From: Aspidiotus rigidus
Taxonomy: Eukaryota; Arthropoda; Insecta; Hemiptera; Diaspididae
Direction of reading: 5' to 3'
Assembly: GCA_035079385.1 (NCBI GenBank)
Contig: JAVHKY010000029.1
Location: 8,370,001-8,434,000 of the forward strand
DNA: 64,000 nt
Program-made: the position numbers and the translations under genes
In this document: in pieces, positions 1 to 10,839 of the stretch
How positions within the stretch are numbered: position 1 is the stretch's first letter
Layout of the letters: every line of letters starts with the position of its first letter
The notes under the pieces: generated by a model
Seen by the model: the letters and a program-made list of their open reading frames with translations, nothing else
Database searches by the model: none
What the model was told of the DNA's origin: nothing

Positions 1-10
1 ATAAAACCTT

Positions 11-196
11 TTAAACTGAATGATTATGACTGAGACGCATTCTAGAATTTAAATGATCAGAACTTCCACTCCCACTTTTATCCCCGGAACTAATAAAAAG
101 AAGAAAAATTACAACACCAATAACAAGAAGAGTGAATGGAATAGCACAAATGATACCACAAACGATAAAAAATAAGCGGAAACCTAAGAGACCCAT
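11..196 (-). CDS. small one-pass membrane protein, copy 1 of the array
   Basis: 61 codons. Residues about 7-34 form one very hydrophobic segment, followed by a short Ser/Gly/His-rich polar tail ending HNHSV. The segment contains GIICAIPF, matching GVIICFPC in the copy at 14.5 kb and GVMACVPC in the copy at 6.6 kb, so the three are related. The stop codon sits at the same place as in the 14.3 and 29.3 kb copies, just before a conserved AAAG. The shared upstream block lies at 261-282. Kinase exons like those following the other copies would lie left of the window. No known family is recognised. Membrane location is inferred from hydrophobicity only. Confidence 0.5.
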   Translation of the reverse strand: MGLLGFRLFFIVCGIICAIPFTLLVIGVVIFLLFISSGDKSGSGSSDHLNSRMRLSHNHSV

Positions 197-330
197 GATT
201 TAGTTGCAATGAATAAGAAAAGCTCATAGATGTACTCAAGATCAAAGGTTATACAATTTTAGAAGAAAGTAACCAGTAATTTTTTTCTCTATACTTTGTG
301 ATATTGGCCTTGGCGCTTAGACCATGTAGG
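197..330 (-). promoter_or_regulatory. conserved upstream block of the small membrane ORFs (copy 1)
   Basis: The plus-strand text agaagaaagtaaccagtaat (261-280) is a diverged version of gtaatcaagcaaccagtagt, found at the same distance upstream of the other five small membrane ORFs. The companion words actcaagat and cttggcgcttagaccat also recur. Conservation between diverged copies suggests a promoter or 5' UTR element. That is inference. Confidence 0.4.
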
Positions 331-870
331 CCTATACACAATAGGATAAGCTTTGGCCACAATATAAACGTGTACAAACTATTTACGCGAGAAAGTGGTA
401 AGGAAATAAGCATAATTGGGGTGAGAAAAGGCAATGCTGCAAACAGCTGAGTGGGGTGGTATTTCAGATATACGTCTCGTATTCCAAGATTCAGGACTAG
501 GCTCAGTCTATGCTTTGTACATATGGTATCTTATCAACGGTATGTACAGTAAACAAAAGAGGTAATGCACTAAACCGGGTTATCGAGAGCAGATCAATTC
601 CTATTCTACATGATTGATACGTCGAGAAGAAAAAATGAGGAAAAAATCAAAGTGGTAGACCGTGTTGTAAAACTCGCAGATTAGGTTCGTTTTTTAGACT
701 TGAAATACTTGGCAGGTTCCCGTTTGTAATCTAAGAAGTACCAAGACTCGGACTTTGTTGATAAACTAATGCGTTGTTGTTGAACAAACTAAAATTTTAG
801 CGGGGAACCCGCTATCCATTTGGTTAGGAGATTACATCCTCAGAAAACGTCCGCGTCCGCAGGTTAGGTT
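331..870. other. no gene seen; tail of the tandem unit
   Basis: I see no coding potential here. Short stretches resemble sequence downstream of the other upstream blocks, for example the attcaagattcgggacta-like text also near 14,880 and 21,870. The stretch ends at a gcggggaacccgct word that borders several copies of the 42-bp satellite. Confidence 0.5.
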
Positions 871-1215
871 AGGTTACGGGACTTAGAAGAATTTCGAGTC
901 TCGAGCTATATATGATAGGGGGGGGGGGGGACTTGGAAGAATTTTGACTTTCGAGCTACCGTCCGCCGTCCAACCAAAAACTTAGAAAAATTTTGAGACT
1001 CGAGCTATATATGATAGGAGGGGGACTTAGAAGAATTTCGAGTCTTGAGCTATATATGATAGAAGGGGGACTTAGAAGAATTTCGACTCTCGAGCTATAT
1101 ATGATAGGAGGGAATGTAGAATGATAATTTCGATTTGAATTATATGACAAGATTATCAACTCAGTTCCACACCACCTGAGAGGTCGAGTTAATGAATTGT
1201 GGGTTCCCCGCTGCC
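870..1215. repeat. dispersed ~42-bp satellite, block 1
   Basis: About four to five degenerate units, each reading roughly gacttagaagaatttcgag then tctcgagctatatatgatag then a G-run. The same unit recurs near 6.9-7.1, 8.0-8.3, 9.1, 9.6-10.0, 10.8, 29.9-31.0 and 40.0-40.15 kb. The block ends with gggttccccgctgccattgc, a border word that recurs near 10,290. Confidence 0.8.
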
Positions 1216-1690
1216 ATTGCAACGTCTGCAATGGCTTCTAATTTTTTTTAATTTTTTTTTTGTTTTTGTTATGAACTTTTTTAGTTTTTTGTTTGTGTTA
1301 AAATTTTGTTATTTGGCAAATTTTTTGTTTAATTGTGCTTTCGATTGTTGAAAAAGAATTCGTTTCAAAAAACACGTTTTTCTTCAATAAAAACATAACA
1401 TGTTTTTTCATCAAAATTATTCTTGTTTATTCAAAGTTTCATTTTGCGCAGAGTTTTCGATTTTTCTTTTGTTTTGTTAATTTCAAATGCTAAATTTTGT
1501 TTTTATATTGTTTATATGGTTTCTAAAATATGATTTGTTTTGTTGAATAAAGTTTCATTTTTATTTCGTTTGCCATACCTGGTCTGCAATTAATTTGCAA
1601 ACTAGTTCTTACTTTGTTTCTGGACAGCAAAAAAGTGTTTAGTGAGCGTCTCTCTACATCCTCAAATGTTGAAGAATTTTTAATTATCGA
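1215..1690. other. T-rich sequence, no gene seen
   Basis: Long T-runs with no open frame or repeat family that I can identify. It may be the decayed 3' part of the minus-strand Penelope relic that begins at about 1,757. Confidence 0.4.
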
Positions 1691-1756
1691 AACAATCACT
1701 TTGTATCGCTAGCCGGACATGAAAATTTTCCCCTCGAATTTACAATAGTATGGCGA

Positions 1757-2325
1757 TCAACAGGTATTTGAGAGAGCGAAAAATTCTTGAAGTTCATTGT
1801 GAAAAATTTTGGCCTTGACAAGAAGCTCACCCATACGCTGCATAGTAGCAGCCTTAGGAATATTTGGGAACAGACCAATAACATCGAGTGAACAGATGGT
1901 CTTACACGGCGGAAGACTCACACCCTTCAGAACACCAGTCAAGGAAGCCGAGTTTGAGACCGAATGAGGAGATTTAAAATCAATGCGATGTTTAAACTGA
2001 AGGTTCAGGAATTTAGAAATGAGGTAGACATGAGAGGAAATGAATGAGACCACGGGTCGCATAGGGGTATTATTCTTATGCACTTTGGGCAACCCGTAAA
2101 GGAGGGGGTGTGGGGTTAGAAACAAGGAGGGTTTTTTTCATAGCTGGAATTTTTATAATAGCCTGACACTTGTGATAACACTCCTAACTTCTTTAACTTG
2201 CTTAGGGAAACTGAAGTTCTCACTCTCTTTAGCACCACATTGCTGAAGCACTTATTGGACCTTAGAAGCATAGGCGGATTTCTCCACGACCACGATAGCA
2301 TTGCCCTTGTCAGCCTTAGTGTCTA
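1757..2325 (-). pseudogene. Penelope-like element reverse-transcriptase relic
   Basis: Minus-strand frames contain TKADKGNAIVVVEKSAY (near 2,310-2,260), LLYGLPKVHKNNTPMRPVVS and FPNIPKAATMQRMGEL. These are the fingers and first palm motifs of Penelope-type reverse transcriptase and closely match the copy at 32.9-34.6 kb. The frame breaks near 2,130. The catalytic YxDD box and the GIY-YIG nuclease are absent. The upstream end is cut by the foldback element that begins near 2,326. A dead fragment. Confidence 0.85.
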
Positions 2326-4850
2326 AGCCACCTAAGTTTATTCTATCGTCCGTGATATTTAAAAATTTATATTTTACGGGTGGGATTTTTTCGCACGAAA
2401 TGAAAAGTCCGAAATCACGAAAAAAAAAAAGTCCTTAAGCGGTTAAGAATTATTTCACGAACAAAAAATAAAAGTGAACATAAAAAATGGTACATAAACA
2501 TAAAAAAAGTATATTAAACGAAAAAACAAAAAAATTACGAAAAATCAAAACTTTTAACCGAAAAATTAATGTAAATAAAAGAAAGCATACGCTTCAATTA
2601 TAAAATAAGTTGAAAACTAAAAAATCATTCTATGATTTTAGTATTGCACCACAAGAGCGCATTTCGCTTAACTCGGCCTGCCACCTTCTCTTTTTTGGCC
2701 AAGTGGAAATGTTTTCGCTTTAGGTGGCACTGGTAGTAGCTTCAACCAAATGCACACCCTACCGTATGCTTACACTGCAAACTTTTCAAAGAAAGGGGGG
2801 GGGCATGAGCATTTTGATTCCCGCAAATTTCCTCTGTTGATGACTATGGTCCAGACATTGAATTTGCGGGCTTTAAAGTCGTCGAACGTTTGCCACCTGC
2901 CATCACCTCTCAAAAATTTGGACAGTTCTTTTTCCCAAATACATTTGTTACTGCTTCCTGCTGCCACAAAGTACTCCATACAACTTTCTTCCTCGTGGAG
3001 GGCGTTGCAGAATTCCTTTATCAGTTGCAGCCCACTGATAAGCGGCAGTCCATAGCGGCAAAGAAATATCTGTTATGTTGACGAATGGAGTGCTGTTTTT
3101 TGAACGTGGATTTCGTTTTCCTGACCACTGCCTGACCATGTCTGAAATTTCATTTAAAAATTGGCCGACGGGCAAGCATTCATTCCTTTTTATTTATTTA
3201 TTTATTTATTCATTTATTTATTTAGTTATTTATTTATTTATTTTTTGTGAAAACACTCTGAAAATTTCTTGTATTTTTTTTTTTTTTTTTTCGTGAGTAT
3301 ACTCGAAAATTTTGTGTGCTGTACTTTTCGTTACCACCACTTGTTATTTCGTTATTTTGGATGATTTTTTCGTGCTGTTGTTTTTCGTTCAAACGCCGTT
3401 TCTTTTTGTGCAGTTTAATATTCCCCATATTTTACTATAAAAATTCTATAGCTCGTAATTTTCAATGAATCCTCTTGTGCTTTGGAAGGAAAATGAATCA
3501 TCTCAAGTGTCATTCACGATAATCCTCTCACGCATATAATCACACAATCTAGCCGAGCTCATAGCCCTGAAGGCAGGCTGCTAGTAGCTCGTTAATTAAG
3601 ATAAAAAAAAAAAACAAATTCCATAATATAAAAATGCATATTTTTTTATTAAAACAATTTTTTAAAGTATGTTATTACAGAGGGCTCAAGCTGTTAAAAA
3701 TATATGTGAAGTATTGGACGGTCACCTAAAACATATTTTTTTTTCAGAATTTTTTAAGGGGTGGAAGACACCCAAAAATTGAAGTTTGTAAACGGGGAAA
3801 TACGCGTCAGCAGTCTCGTGCCGCCCTGCACGATGAGTACGCGCTCGGCTCGTAAACGTAACAGGGGTGCAACACGCGTACACGACGCGGTGTTCGATCG
3901 TGGCCGAGTCTCGCGTATAACGTCGCGATGTCTTCGGCTTCGCGCTCCTCTATTTTTTACTATTTCCAGAGCATTCCAGCGACTGGAGGGTTTATTTAAT
4001 AGTTCTTGCAAACTCAGCGGACGTATTTATATAAGAATTAACCTTTTCGATGAACGGAATACTGAAGATTAGAATTTTCCATGTAAAAAAAGTGTATTTT
4101 CTCGATTTTTTACTATTTCTAGACTGCTTCAGCGACTGGAGAATTTTTTGACTATTTTTTATTTTGAGCTCGTTGGACGTAATTACATGAAAATTGACCT
4201 AATCAATGAATGAAATACCAAAATTCAGGCAAAAAAAGTGTATTTACACTTTTTTTACATGGAAAATTCTAATCTTCAGTATTCCGTTCATCGAATGGGG
4301 TTAATTCTTATATAAATACGTCCGTTGAGTTTGCAAGAACTATTAAATAAACCCTCCAAACGCTAGTAAAAAATAGAGGAGCGCGAAGCCGAAGACATCG
4401 CGACGTTATACGCGAGATTCGGCCACGATTGAACACCGCGTCGTGTACGCGTGTTGCACCCCTGTCACGTTACGAGCGGAGCGCGTATCCATCGTACAGG
4501 CCGGCGCGAGACTGCTGACGCATCTTTCCCCGTTTACAAACCTCAATCTTTGGGGGTCTACCACCCCTGCAAAAATTCTGAATGAAATATAGGTTTTAGG
4601 TGACCGTGCAATACTTCATATATATTTCTTCCAGATTGAGCCCTCTGTAACAACATACTTTAAAAAGTTGTTTTAATAAAAAAATATGCATTTTATATTA
4701 TGGAATTTTTTTTTTTTTGTCGTTCTAAAAAATTATCATGAATGACACCTGAGATGATTCATTTTCCTTCAATTACGAGCTGTAGAATTTTCATAGTAAA
4801 ATATAAATTTTTAAATATCACGGACGATAGAATAGACTTAGGTGCCTGAA
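2326..4850. mobile_element. foldback (long inverted repeat) element, split by a MULE insertion
   Basis: Inverted arms: about 2,326-2,377 plus 3,428-4,100 on the left, and about 4,243-4,850 on the right. The outer words cacctaagtttattctatcg and its complement near 4,840 match, as do ttaatagttcttgcaaactc and the GC-rich block at 3,790-3,940 (complement at 4,375-4,530). The spacer 4,100-4,243 is a diverged third copy of the inner arm. I see no transposase, so it is a non-autonomous element. Confidence 0.8.
2378..3427 (-). mobile_element. MULE (Mutator-like) element relic with 8-bp target duplication
   Basis: The octamer tattttac occurs at 2,370-2,377 and again at 3,428-3,435. Removing the 1,050 bp between them rejoins the left arm of the foldback element to match its right arm. 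Inside, on the minus strand, are transposase C-terminal pieces. LPLWTAAYQWAA follows QFLNEISDMVRQWS (about 3,170-3,030). A SWIM-type zinc finger follows: CSCPP..FEKFAV then CKHTVGCAFG (about 2,860-2,730), the latter in a shifted frame. SWIM fingers and target duplications of 8-11 bp are known for MULEs. The DDE core is missing and frameshifts are present. Confidence 0.75.
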
Positions 4851-5483
4851 AATTTGGAAATAAGAGTTTCATTCCTTCCCCAACAACTTCCGATAGTTGA
4901 ATCGGAGATTCCCGGCTAAGGCCAAATCACTATTGTCACCCAGCTAGAGCCTCTGTTGAGTTCTTGCGTGTTTACCATTTAAAAGAACTGAGATAAAAAT
5001 GTAAAATTTTGCGAAGTATTCCGTTCTGTTTTGAAAATATTTTCCCAAAAAATACAAACAAAAAGTACTGAAAAGAACAGAGTATTAGGCACGATCATAC
5101 TATTATAATGAACGGATAATTTACAGAAGAAAAGTTACAGATAGGTACGGAGAAACGATTTCCGATTTTCGTAAGGAGATGATTATTTTCAATCCGAATA
5201 ATCAATGGAAGCAGCTAGCCATTTTGCTCTGTCAATTTTTGCCCATGGATTAAAAACTATTCCTGAAAGTGGTATCAATACAAGTTCACACACCAAAAGA
5301 TTGCTTGCACTGGTTCTCGAAATTCTTATCCTGCACTCATTGCCCTAAAATTATTCTTCGTCATTTTTGTAAAAATAAAAGCTTTTAGACGAGTTAGTCA
5401 GCATTGTTATAAAAATATTACAAATGATATGACCAAAATTCTTATGTACATTATATTTAAGAATGACATCACAAAGAACATCG
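4851..5483. other. intergenic part of tandem unit A
   Basis: No gene seen. Positions about 5,270-5,470 match sequence downstream of the C-lobe exon in unit B (about 11,960-12,140), for example a shared tacaagttcacac word and the ttagacgagt.agtc text. The duplicated unit therefore extends several hundred bases past the kinase stop. Confidence 0.5.
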
Positions 5484-5889
5484 TCATTCCGAATCAAAAT
5501 TATCTTGAAGGGTGTTGTGAACGTGTATTTTATTAAGAAGTACCTCTCGAGTAGCCGGATTCATTTTACTTAATTCTTCAAAGATTGAAGTAGATTGAAA
5601 TCTCTCCAGGCAGTAACAATTTATATACGCACTGTCTTTTGCACGAATCCGAACTTTCACCCAAGGGTCGAAACGTTGACAAGTGCCCTGCAGACTTTGT
5701 TGCTTCAGTTCGGCTGACCTCGTTTTTCGATCTCCCTCACGATTGGAAAGGTGGTCGACCGACGAATACTTAATTAGCATTTTAGCGTTGTACGTGTCAG
5801 GTCAAAGCCGTTGAAACCAGTCAGCGATTATCGATGCTATACCAAACCATATTTGAATCCTGCTTTTCCATTCACGAAATTGTACAAGG
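5484..5889 (-). pseudogene. IPK-like kinase C-lobe exon, unit A (broken)
   Basis: Reads YSSVDHLSNREGDRKT, then IFEELSKMNPATREVLLNK, clearly homologous to the intact exon at 27,525-27,994. Breaks: the segment encoding the SSVLLTYDAK loop is shortened and out of frame near 5,780-5,830, and the metal-binding DF motif is lost (VRIRAKDSAY where the intact copy reads VRMLDFGKVV). The acceptor side near 5,889 runs directly into sequence that in unit B follows exon 3, so exon 3 and its intron are deleted. A pseudogene. Confidence 0.75.
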
Positions 5890-6437
5890 CTAGAAAAAAT
5901 GAGCTACGAAAAAAATTGAAGGGATTAGTACTCGTATTATTGAGCTTTCATGAAGAGATTCGTCACACATTTTTACTGACGAACTGGGAACACACATTTA
6001 TCATATTCTTTGTGCTTTTTTAGCAATCGTGAGCATTATGTTTGCACGAAATTTCACGCGCTATCCTTATTGTGATTTCATTTTGGCTGTGAAAATCTTT
6101 TAGACAGAGTACTCTCGTAATAAGAGGAGTTTGCTGCTTCCCCTTGAGGTCCTACTCGATAGCAGCAACTTATATTTTGCGAGTGTAGAAATCTACCGTT
6201 TGTAATTCAGATCATGGTAATGGTTCCTGGAGGGTACTTTTGGGGTGATATTGGATTTAGAGTCTATATCCCAGTCATTTGCTCCGCTCGTTCGCCTCCC
6301 TCTTCTTGGCATACAGAATAGCCTAGTGAGTTCATCCCCTAGTTTATGTAACAAAGACCTACTTACGTAGTTCAAAGGCTTTGATGACGGAAATATCTAA
6401 TAATAAATGAAAATAAAAAGATCTCACAATATAACTT
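5890..6437 (-). pseudogene. collapsed introns and truncated catalytic exon of unit A
   Basis: Positions 6,120-6,362 match the intron of unit B (13,400-13,670) almost base for base. At about 6,362 the sequence jumps into the start of the catalytic exon (ISVIKAFELR-like reading), which stops before PCxMDVKIG. The codons for the catalytic PxxxDxKxG motif are absent because of a deletion relative to unit B. Confidence 0.6.
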
Positions 6438-6674
6438 TCAAAGACTTGACGTATTACTAGTTCCATTGAATATATGAGAACCATTAATTATAGGTACACT
6501 AGGATAAGACGTGTCTACTGTCACGAGAGAAGGAAAAGAAAAAATTAAAAGAAAAATAAAAACAAGCATAATAGAAACTGTTAAGCACGGAACACAGGCC
6601 ATAACACCCAAAACAATTAGACTAGCATAAATAACTCCGCGAAAATCATCAAAATCATCAAAATCCGCCATCAT
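6438..6674 (-). CDS. small one-pass membrane protein, unit A
   Basis: 78 codons starting MMADFDDFDDF. An acidic N-terminus is followed by a strongly hydrophobic stretch (about residues 14-50) containing GVMACVPC, then a short Ser/Thr/Asn-rich tail with two possible N-glycosylation sites (NGS, NGT). The MMAD start is shared with the 14.5 and 21.2 kb copies. The frame is open although the kinase exons beside it are destroyed, so this ORF does not depend on them. Family and function are unknown. Confidence 0.55.
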   Translation of the reverse strand: MMADFDDFDDFRGVIYASLIVLGVMACVPCLTVSIMLVFIFLLIFSFPSLVTVDTSYPSVPIINGSHIFNGTSNTSSL

Positions 6675-6714
6675 TCATCAAAAAGGAATGAGAAACACAA
6701 GCCTACCTACTCAA

Positions 6715-6800
6715 GATCGAATACTAAACAATTATTTTGTAATCAAGCAACCGGTAGTTTGTCGTTCTTATATCTTTCTTGGCGCTTAGACCATACACAT
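6715..6800 (-). promoter_or_regulatory. conserved upstream block (unit A)
   Basis: gtaatcaagcaaccggtagt begins at 6,739. It follows an actcaagatcga word and precedes cttggcgcttagaccat, the same order as in the other units. Probable promoter or 5' UTR of the membrane ORF, inferred from conservation. Confidence 0.5.
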
Positions 6801-6894
6801 CATAGACTGAACGTGTACAAAATGTTGACGCAAGGATGTGATAAAAAATAAGCATAATTACGATGGAAAAAATTGGGCGAGCAAGAACTGTATT

Positions 6895-7130
6895 CTACTG
6901 CGGAAGGTCTTCCAAAAAGTAGAACATATAGAAAATCCTATCATATATAGCACGAGAGTCAATATTTTTCCAAATCCTCCTCCTATCGTATAAAGTTCGA
7001 GAGTCAAAATTATTCCAAGTCCCTCTCCCTTCATATATAGCTCGAGAGTCTTCAAGTTCCCCTCCTATCATACATAGCTTAGAGGTCAAAATTTTTTTCA
7101 AGTCTCTACCCCCCTCTCCGTGGCGTCATC
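6895..7130. repeat. dispersed ~42-bp satellite, block 2
   Basis: About five units in the opposite orientation to block 1, built on cctatcatatatagctcgag followed by gagtcaaaatttttcc-like text. Confidence 0.75.
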
Positions 7131-7419
7131 CACCTCGGACCACTTGTGATCGCGTTCGCGGACGAAAATTTCCTGAAAGTACCCCCAACAAAAGGGATAG
7201 CGGGTTCCCCTCTGAAAGACAATGCGGTAGACAGTGGGGTGCGGTGGCGTGATTCACATCTCTCCAAAAAGTACTATACCGGTACCACAAACCCTCTATG
7301 GTCATTTCTTATCACGTCTTGTATTCAATTATTCAAAACCAAGCTCAGTATGATCTAAGTCTTAGCAAAGGCATACATCAGGACGACAGATAATATTATA
7401 TATGATACATTACTCAAGA

Positions 7420-8010
7420 TCCCAACTCAGCTTGTCCCACGCCTCACACTTGGATAAAATATGCTCTGATCCATCATCCCGCACTTGATCGCAATGCAAA
7501 AATTTGGCCCGCTCAACTTATCTCATTTGGTCATAAAGTTACTTGTCGAAACCATGTCCGCTTAACGTCTGCAGCTCATTCTGAACAATTCTCGCTTTTC
7601 ATTCCTTTCTTATCAGCCTTCGTCCTCTTTTTGGCTCTCTCTGAATACCACCGTTCTCTCCTTAGCATGAAGCTCAATTTGTGGTGAACGTGCTACTACT
7701 CAAAAAGCCCCATCCATGCGGTCGGTAGGCTAGTACACCTTGGCGCTTAGATCTGTTTCATCTCTTTTTTTCTGTGTACTATCTTTATAAAGTCGGCCCA
7801 TATTGGGGTACCATATAGCAGGATCAGCAATGCGGTGTTCATCTTAGTCCTTAGTCTGGCCTCCTGCAGACTGAGAACCGTTGTAATTTTAACTGTTTTA
7901 CAGGAGGGTAAATTGAAAAAAATGAGAGGCGTTGGGCGCCATCCGGCAAAACGTGAAACTTGAAAAAATTTCGTCCTTTGTGCCATGTGTGGCAGAAGGA
8001 GGAAGACTTA
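7420..8010 (-). pseudogene. LINE (non-LTR retrotransposon) relic, RT C-terminus
   Basis: Minus-strand reading gives MNTALLILLYGTPIWADFI (about 7,845-7,790), the thumb-side LLYGxxxW motif of R1/Jockey-type reverse transcriptases. Further on is HCDQVRDDGSEHILSKCEAW (about 7,510-7,450), the zinc-binding tail of that group. Several frames are needed. A second relic of the same family lies at 15.2-16.05 kb, and both sit at similar positions in the tandem unit, so the LINE may have been duplicated with it. Confidence 0.65.
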
Positions 8011-8400
8011 AAACATTTTGACTTTTAAGCTATATGTACATATAGCTCGAGATTCGAGAAAAATTTAGACTCTCAAACTATATTATACTAGGCTTATAGT
8101 AGATCTAAACCTTCTTTATAATAGCTTTATCTAGATCTAGGCTTCCTTAAATCAATACCAAATTCTATTTGACTCATAAAACAGGTTCCTGTGTTCCTTG
8201 TTTAACTTCGTAAAGGAAACCGTCGTTTTTCCAAGTCCCTCTCCTATAATATTATAGCTCATGATTCAAAATTCTTCAAAGTCCCCCTCCCCTCTCCGTG
8301 ACGTCATCAAGCTCGCTCGCGCCCGAGCTCGTGGACAAAAATTCCCTGAAAGTACCCCCAACAAAAGGGATAGCGGGTGCCGCGCTAAAAAAAAAAAAAA
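8011..8400. repeat. satellite fragments and border repeat
   Basis: Partial 42-bp units near 8,020-8,080 and 8,220-8,290. They are followed by the border text ctgaaagtacccccaacaaa, which also occurs near 7,180, then an A-run at 8,386-8,400. No gene. Confidence 0.6.
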
Positions 8401-8579
8401 GGTTGTATTTATGATGAATGTTGTACGCAGATAGTTTTACCCCAACATGACAGTAATAAATGAAGTGAAAAAATTATAAGATTATCTCCGTGGTAGGATA
8501 TTTTGTTAATCAATGAAGTTTAATTAGGCTTTTCCACCACTCAAATAAAACCTGAAAATATATTATTTAAAAAAAAAAA

Positions 8580-8820
8580 AAAAAATGTGGAAAATATTTT
8601 TTTATCTTTATTTTCCAATAACTGCATGCTAATATATTCATTTGAATCGAAAAATTGAGCATGGAAACGAGAAAAAGTGCCAAAAGTCCGGAAAAAGTGT
8701 CCGGTATTTAGAGGATTCCCCATGGTATAATACAGGTTGAAATGTCCCCGTCCTCGAAAAAGAGTCCGCTATTTAGAGGTGTTTACTAAAGGAGGTTTTA
8801 CTGTATTAAAAAAAACGCAC
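8580..8820. mobile_element. possible pogo/Tigger-type MITE end
   Basis: The sequence ends ggaggttttactgta at about 8,817. Read on the other strand this starts acagtaaaacctcc and continues with cacctctaaatagcggac, a pattern known from pogo/Tigger terminal repeats. An inner partial copy (tgtccggtatttagagg) lies near 8,698. The other end is not clear, hence low confidence. Confidence 0.35.
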
Positions 8821-9040
8821 TATAAGTTCAACCCCTAGGGTAGTATGGAACTGAATTGAGAAAACACCAATTCTCCAAAATTTCCTTCTATCATTATTAT
8901 GACAAGAATTAAAAATTTTTTCAAGTCCATTTACACGCTCTGTGTTAAAACGTTGACTTCCGAGATATATGATAGGCGACTTGTCTCCCTATCATAATAA
9001 GTAAGGAAGAAAGAGAGAAGCTAATTAACTAAATCAATAT

Positions 9041-9066
9041 ACAGGGTGGGCCAAAAGTTAGTTATG
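9041..9066. mobile_element. solo mariner terminal repeat
   Basis: A stretch starting cagggtgggccaaaagttag, preceded by TA, is the same terminal repeat that bounds the mariner derivative at 57,850-58,895. No partner end is nearby. A 42-bp satellite unit starts immediately after it. Confidence 0.7.
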
Positions 9067-9229
9067 GTAGGAGGGGGACATGGAAAAATTTTAACTCTCG
9101 AGCTATATATTATTATTATCATTATTATCGAAGCTGTTTATTTGTTTTGGGTGGTACCGACAACAGCCTTAAGGCCAATTACCGTCGACACCACCCCCAC
9201 AAATGTGGGAAAGCGAAACAAAACAAAAA

Positions 9230-9432
9230 GTAAAAAATAATATCAAAACAAAATGAAACAAAATGAAATAAAACAAGAATAAACAAAACAGAAACAAAAT
9301 AAAATAAATAAAAAATAAATAAAGAAATAAAATAATAAAATGAAACAAAACAAAATAAAACGAAATTAAATAATAAATAAAAAAATAAAACAAAACAATG
9401 ACCTCCAAAAAAAAAAAAAAAAAAAAAAAGTA
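9230..9432. repeat. A-rich simple repeat (AAACAAAATAAA-like)
   Basis: Degenerate (aaaacaaaat)n and (aaat)n runs ending in about 25 A. The preceding text (9,130-9,225) could be the body of a SINE or LINE with this as its tail. I cannot assign a family. The long frames read from it are low-complexity artefacts. Confidence 0.6.
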
Positions 9433-9599
9433 ATAATAAATTAACTATTAAAATAAGTCGGGATGCAGGCCCGCATAAATACATTCACACACACTCACAC
9501 CCACGCAATCAGAAACATAACCGGCACCTCCCAGAAAAGCAAAACGCAAGGTATCAACGTGCAAGCGCCACCCTTGCACCGCGACGGCACAATTTATGC

Positions 9600-10000
9600 A
9601 ACCAGGAGACAGGATATATGATAGAAGGGGGACTTGAAAAAATTCCTATCATATATGGCTCGAGTGTCGAAGGTTTTCCGAGTGCCCCTCCTATCATATC
9701 TCGAGAGTCGAAATTTTTCCAAGTTCTTTGTTGGACGGCGCACGGCAAATTCCACAAAAAGCCCCCCATAGAACAGGTTCCCTGTTAAAATTTCAACTCT
9801 CGAGCAATATATGATGGGAGGGGGGGACTTAGAAAAAATTTCGACTCTGGAGCCATATATGATAGGCCAGGGACTTGGAATAATTTCGACTCTCAAGCTA
9901 TATATGACAGGAGAGGGACTTGGAAAAATTTCGACTCTCGAGATGACTTGGAGAAATTTCGACTCAGATTCGAGAAGAATTGAGACTCTCGAACTATATT
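9600..10000. repeat. dispersed ~42-bp satellite, block 3
   Basis: About eight units in two opposite orientations meeting near 9,725-9,790. The junction there carries a ggacggcgcacggcaaattc word and aacaggttccctgttaaaa. The head-to-head arrangement matches 31,020-31,100, where a similar junction is found. Confidence 0.75.
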
Positions 10001-10624
10001 ATACTAGGCTTATAGTAGGTCTAGGCCTTCTTTATACTAGCTTTATCTAGGTCTAGGCTTCCTTGAATTTTCAAAACCAAATCCCACTTGACTCATAAAA
10101 CAGATTCCCTGCGTTCCTCGCGTTTAACTTCTTTGAGGGAGCCATTGTTTTTTTAAGTTTATGAGACAAAATTTCCAGAATTTCAACTTCAAATAGACAA
10201 CATCTGGATTAAAGACTTCAAAACTTTAACTAACATCTATATACACAATATTAATCACTCCTCAATTTGAACAGACGAAATGGAACATGCGGATTCCCCG
10301 CTCGCCGTTGCACAGCTTGCAGCGGCATCTAATTTTTTTGTCTCCTCTGAATACTGGACACCTCTAAATAACGGGTAAATTTCAGGTGAACGCGAGTGTC
10401 CACTAATTAGATGTTTCACGTAGAGGTTGTCCCAATAGGCCAATAAACCTCATTACTAAAATAAATTTTACTACCCTGCGTTCCTCGTTCAATATTGTTA
10501 AGGAAACCCCAATTTTTAACAGGAATCTTTTGTATGTTTCTTTTTTTGGAAAATTTTCCGTCCACTGTACAACGTCTAACGTCCGGCCAAAATGAACTCG
10601 GAAAAATTTTGCTTTATTATCTAT
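10001..10624. other. repeat-derived sequence, no gene seen
   Basis: Positions 10,000-10,080 repeat text found near 8,080-8,160 (tatactaggcttatagtag). Positions 10,290-10,330 repeat the border word of block 1. No coding support. Confidence 0.5.
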
Positions 10625-10632
10625 TCATATAT

Positions 10633-10699
<67 letters not shown>

Positions 10700-10731
10700 T
10701 TCATTTATTTATTTATTTATTCATTTATTTT

Positions 10732-10790
<59 letters not shown>

Positions 10791-10793
10791 TTC
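10625..10793. repeat. (TTTA)n microsatellite
   Basis: About 40 nearly perfect TTTA units. A shorter tract of the same repeat is at 3,186-3,243. Confidence 0.95.
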
Positions 10794-10839
10794 AATTTCT
10801 GATAGGAAGGACTTGAAAAATTTTGAATTCTCGTCATAA

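Noticed and set aside
956..1231. 91-codon frame on the minus strand with repeated IIYSSRxEILLSPP
   Set aside because: It is the 42-bp satellite read in frame (the unit is a multiple of 3), not a protein.
3754..4072. 85- and 103-codon frames in the GC-rich part of the foldback arm
   Set aside because: Both strands are open because of base composition, and the inverted copy at 4,375-4,530 does not preserve the frames.
9169..9484. Long hydrophobic frames rich in F, L and I
   Set aside because: Translation of an A/T-rich simple repeat; no codon structure.
10495..10839. Open frame of repeated YLFI residues
   Set aside because: Translation of the (TTTA)n microsatellite.
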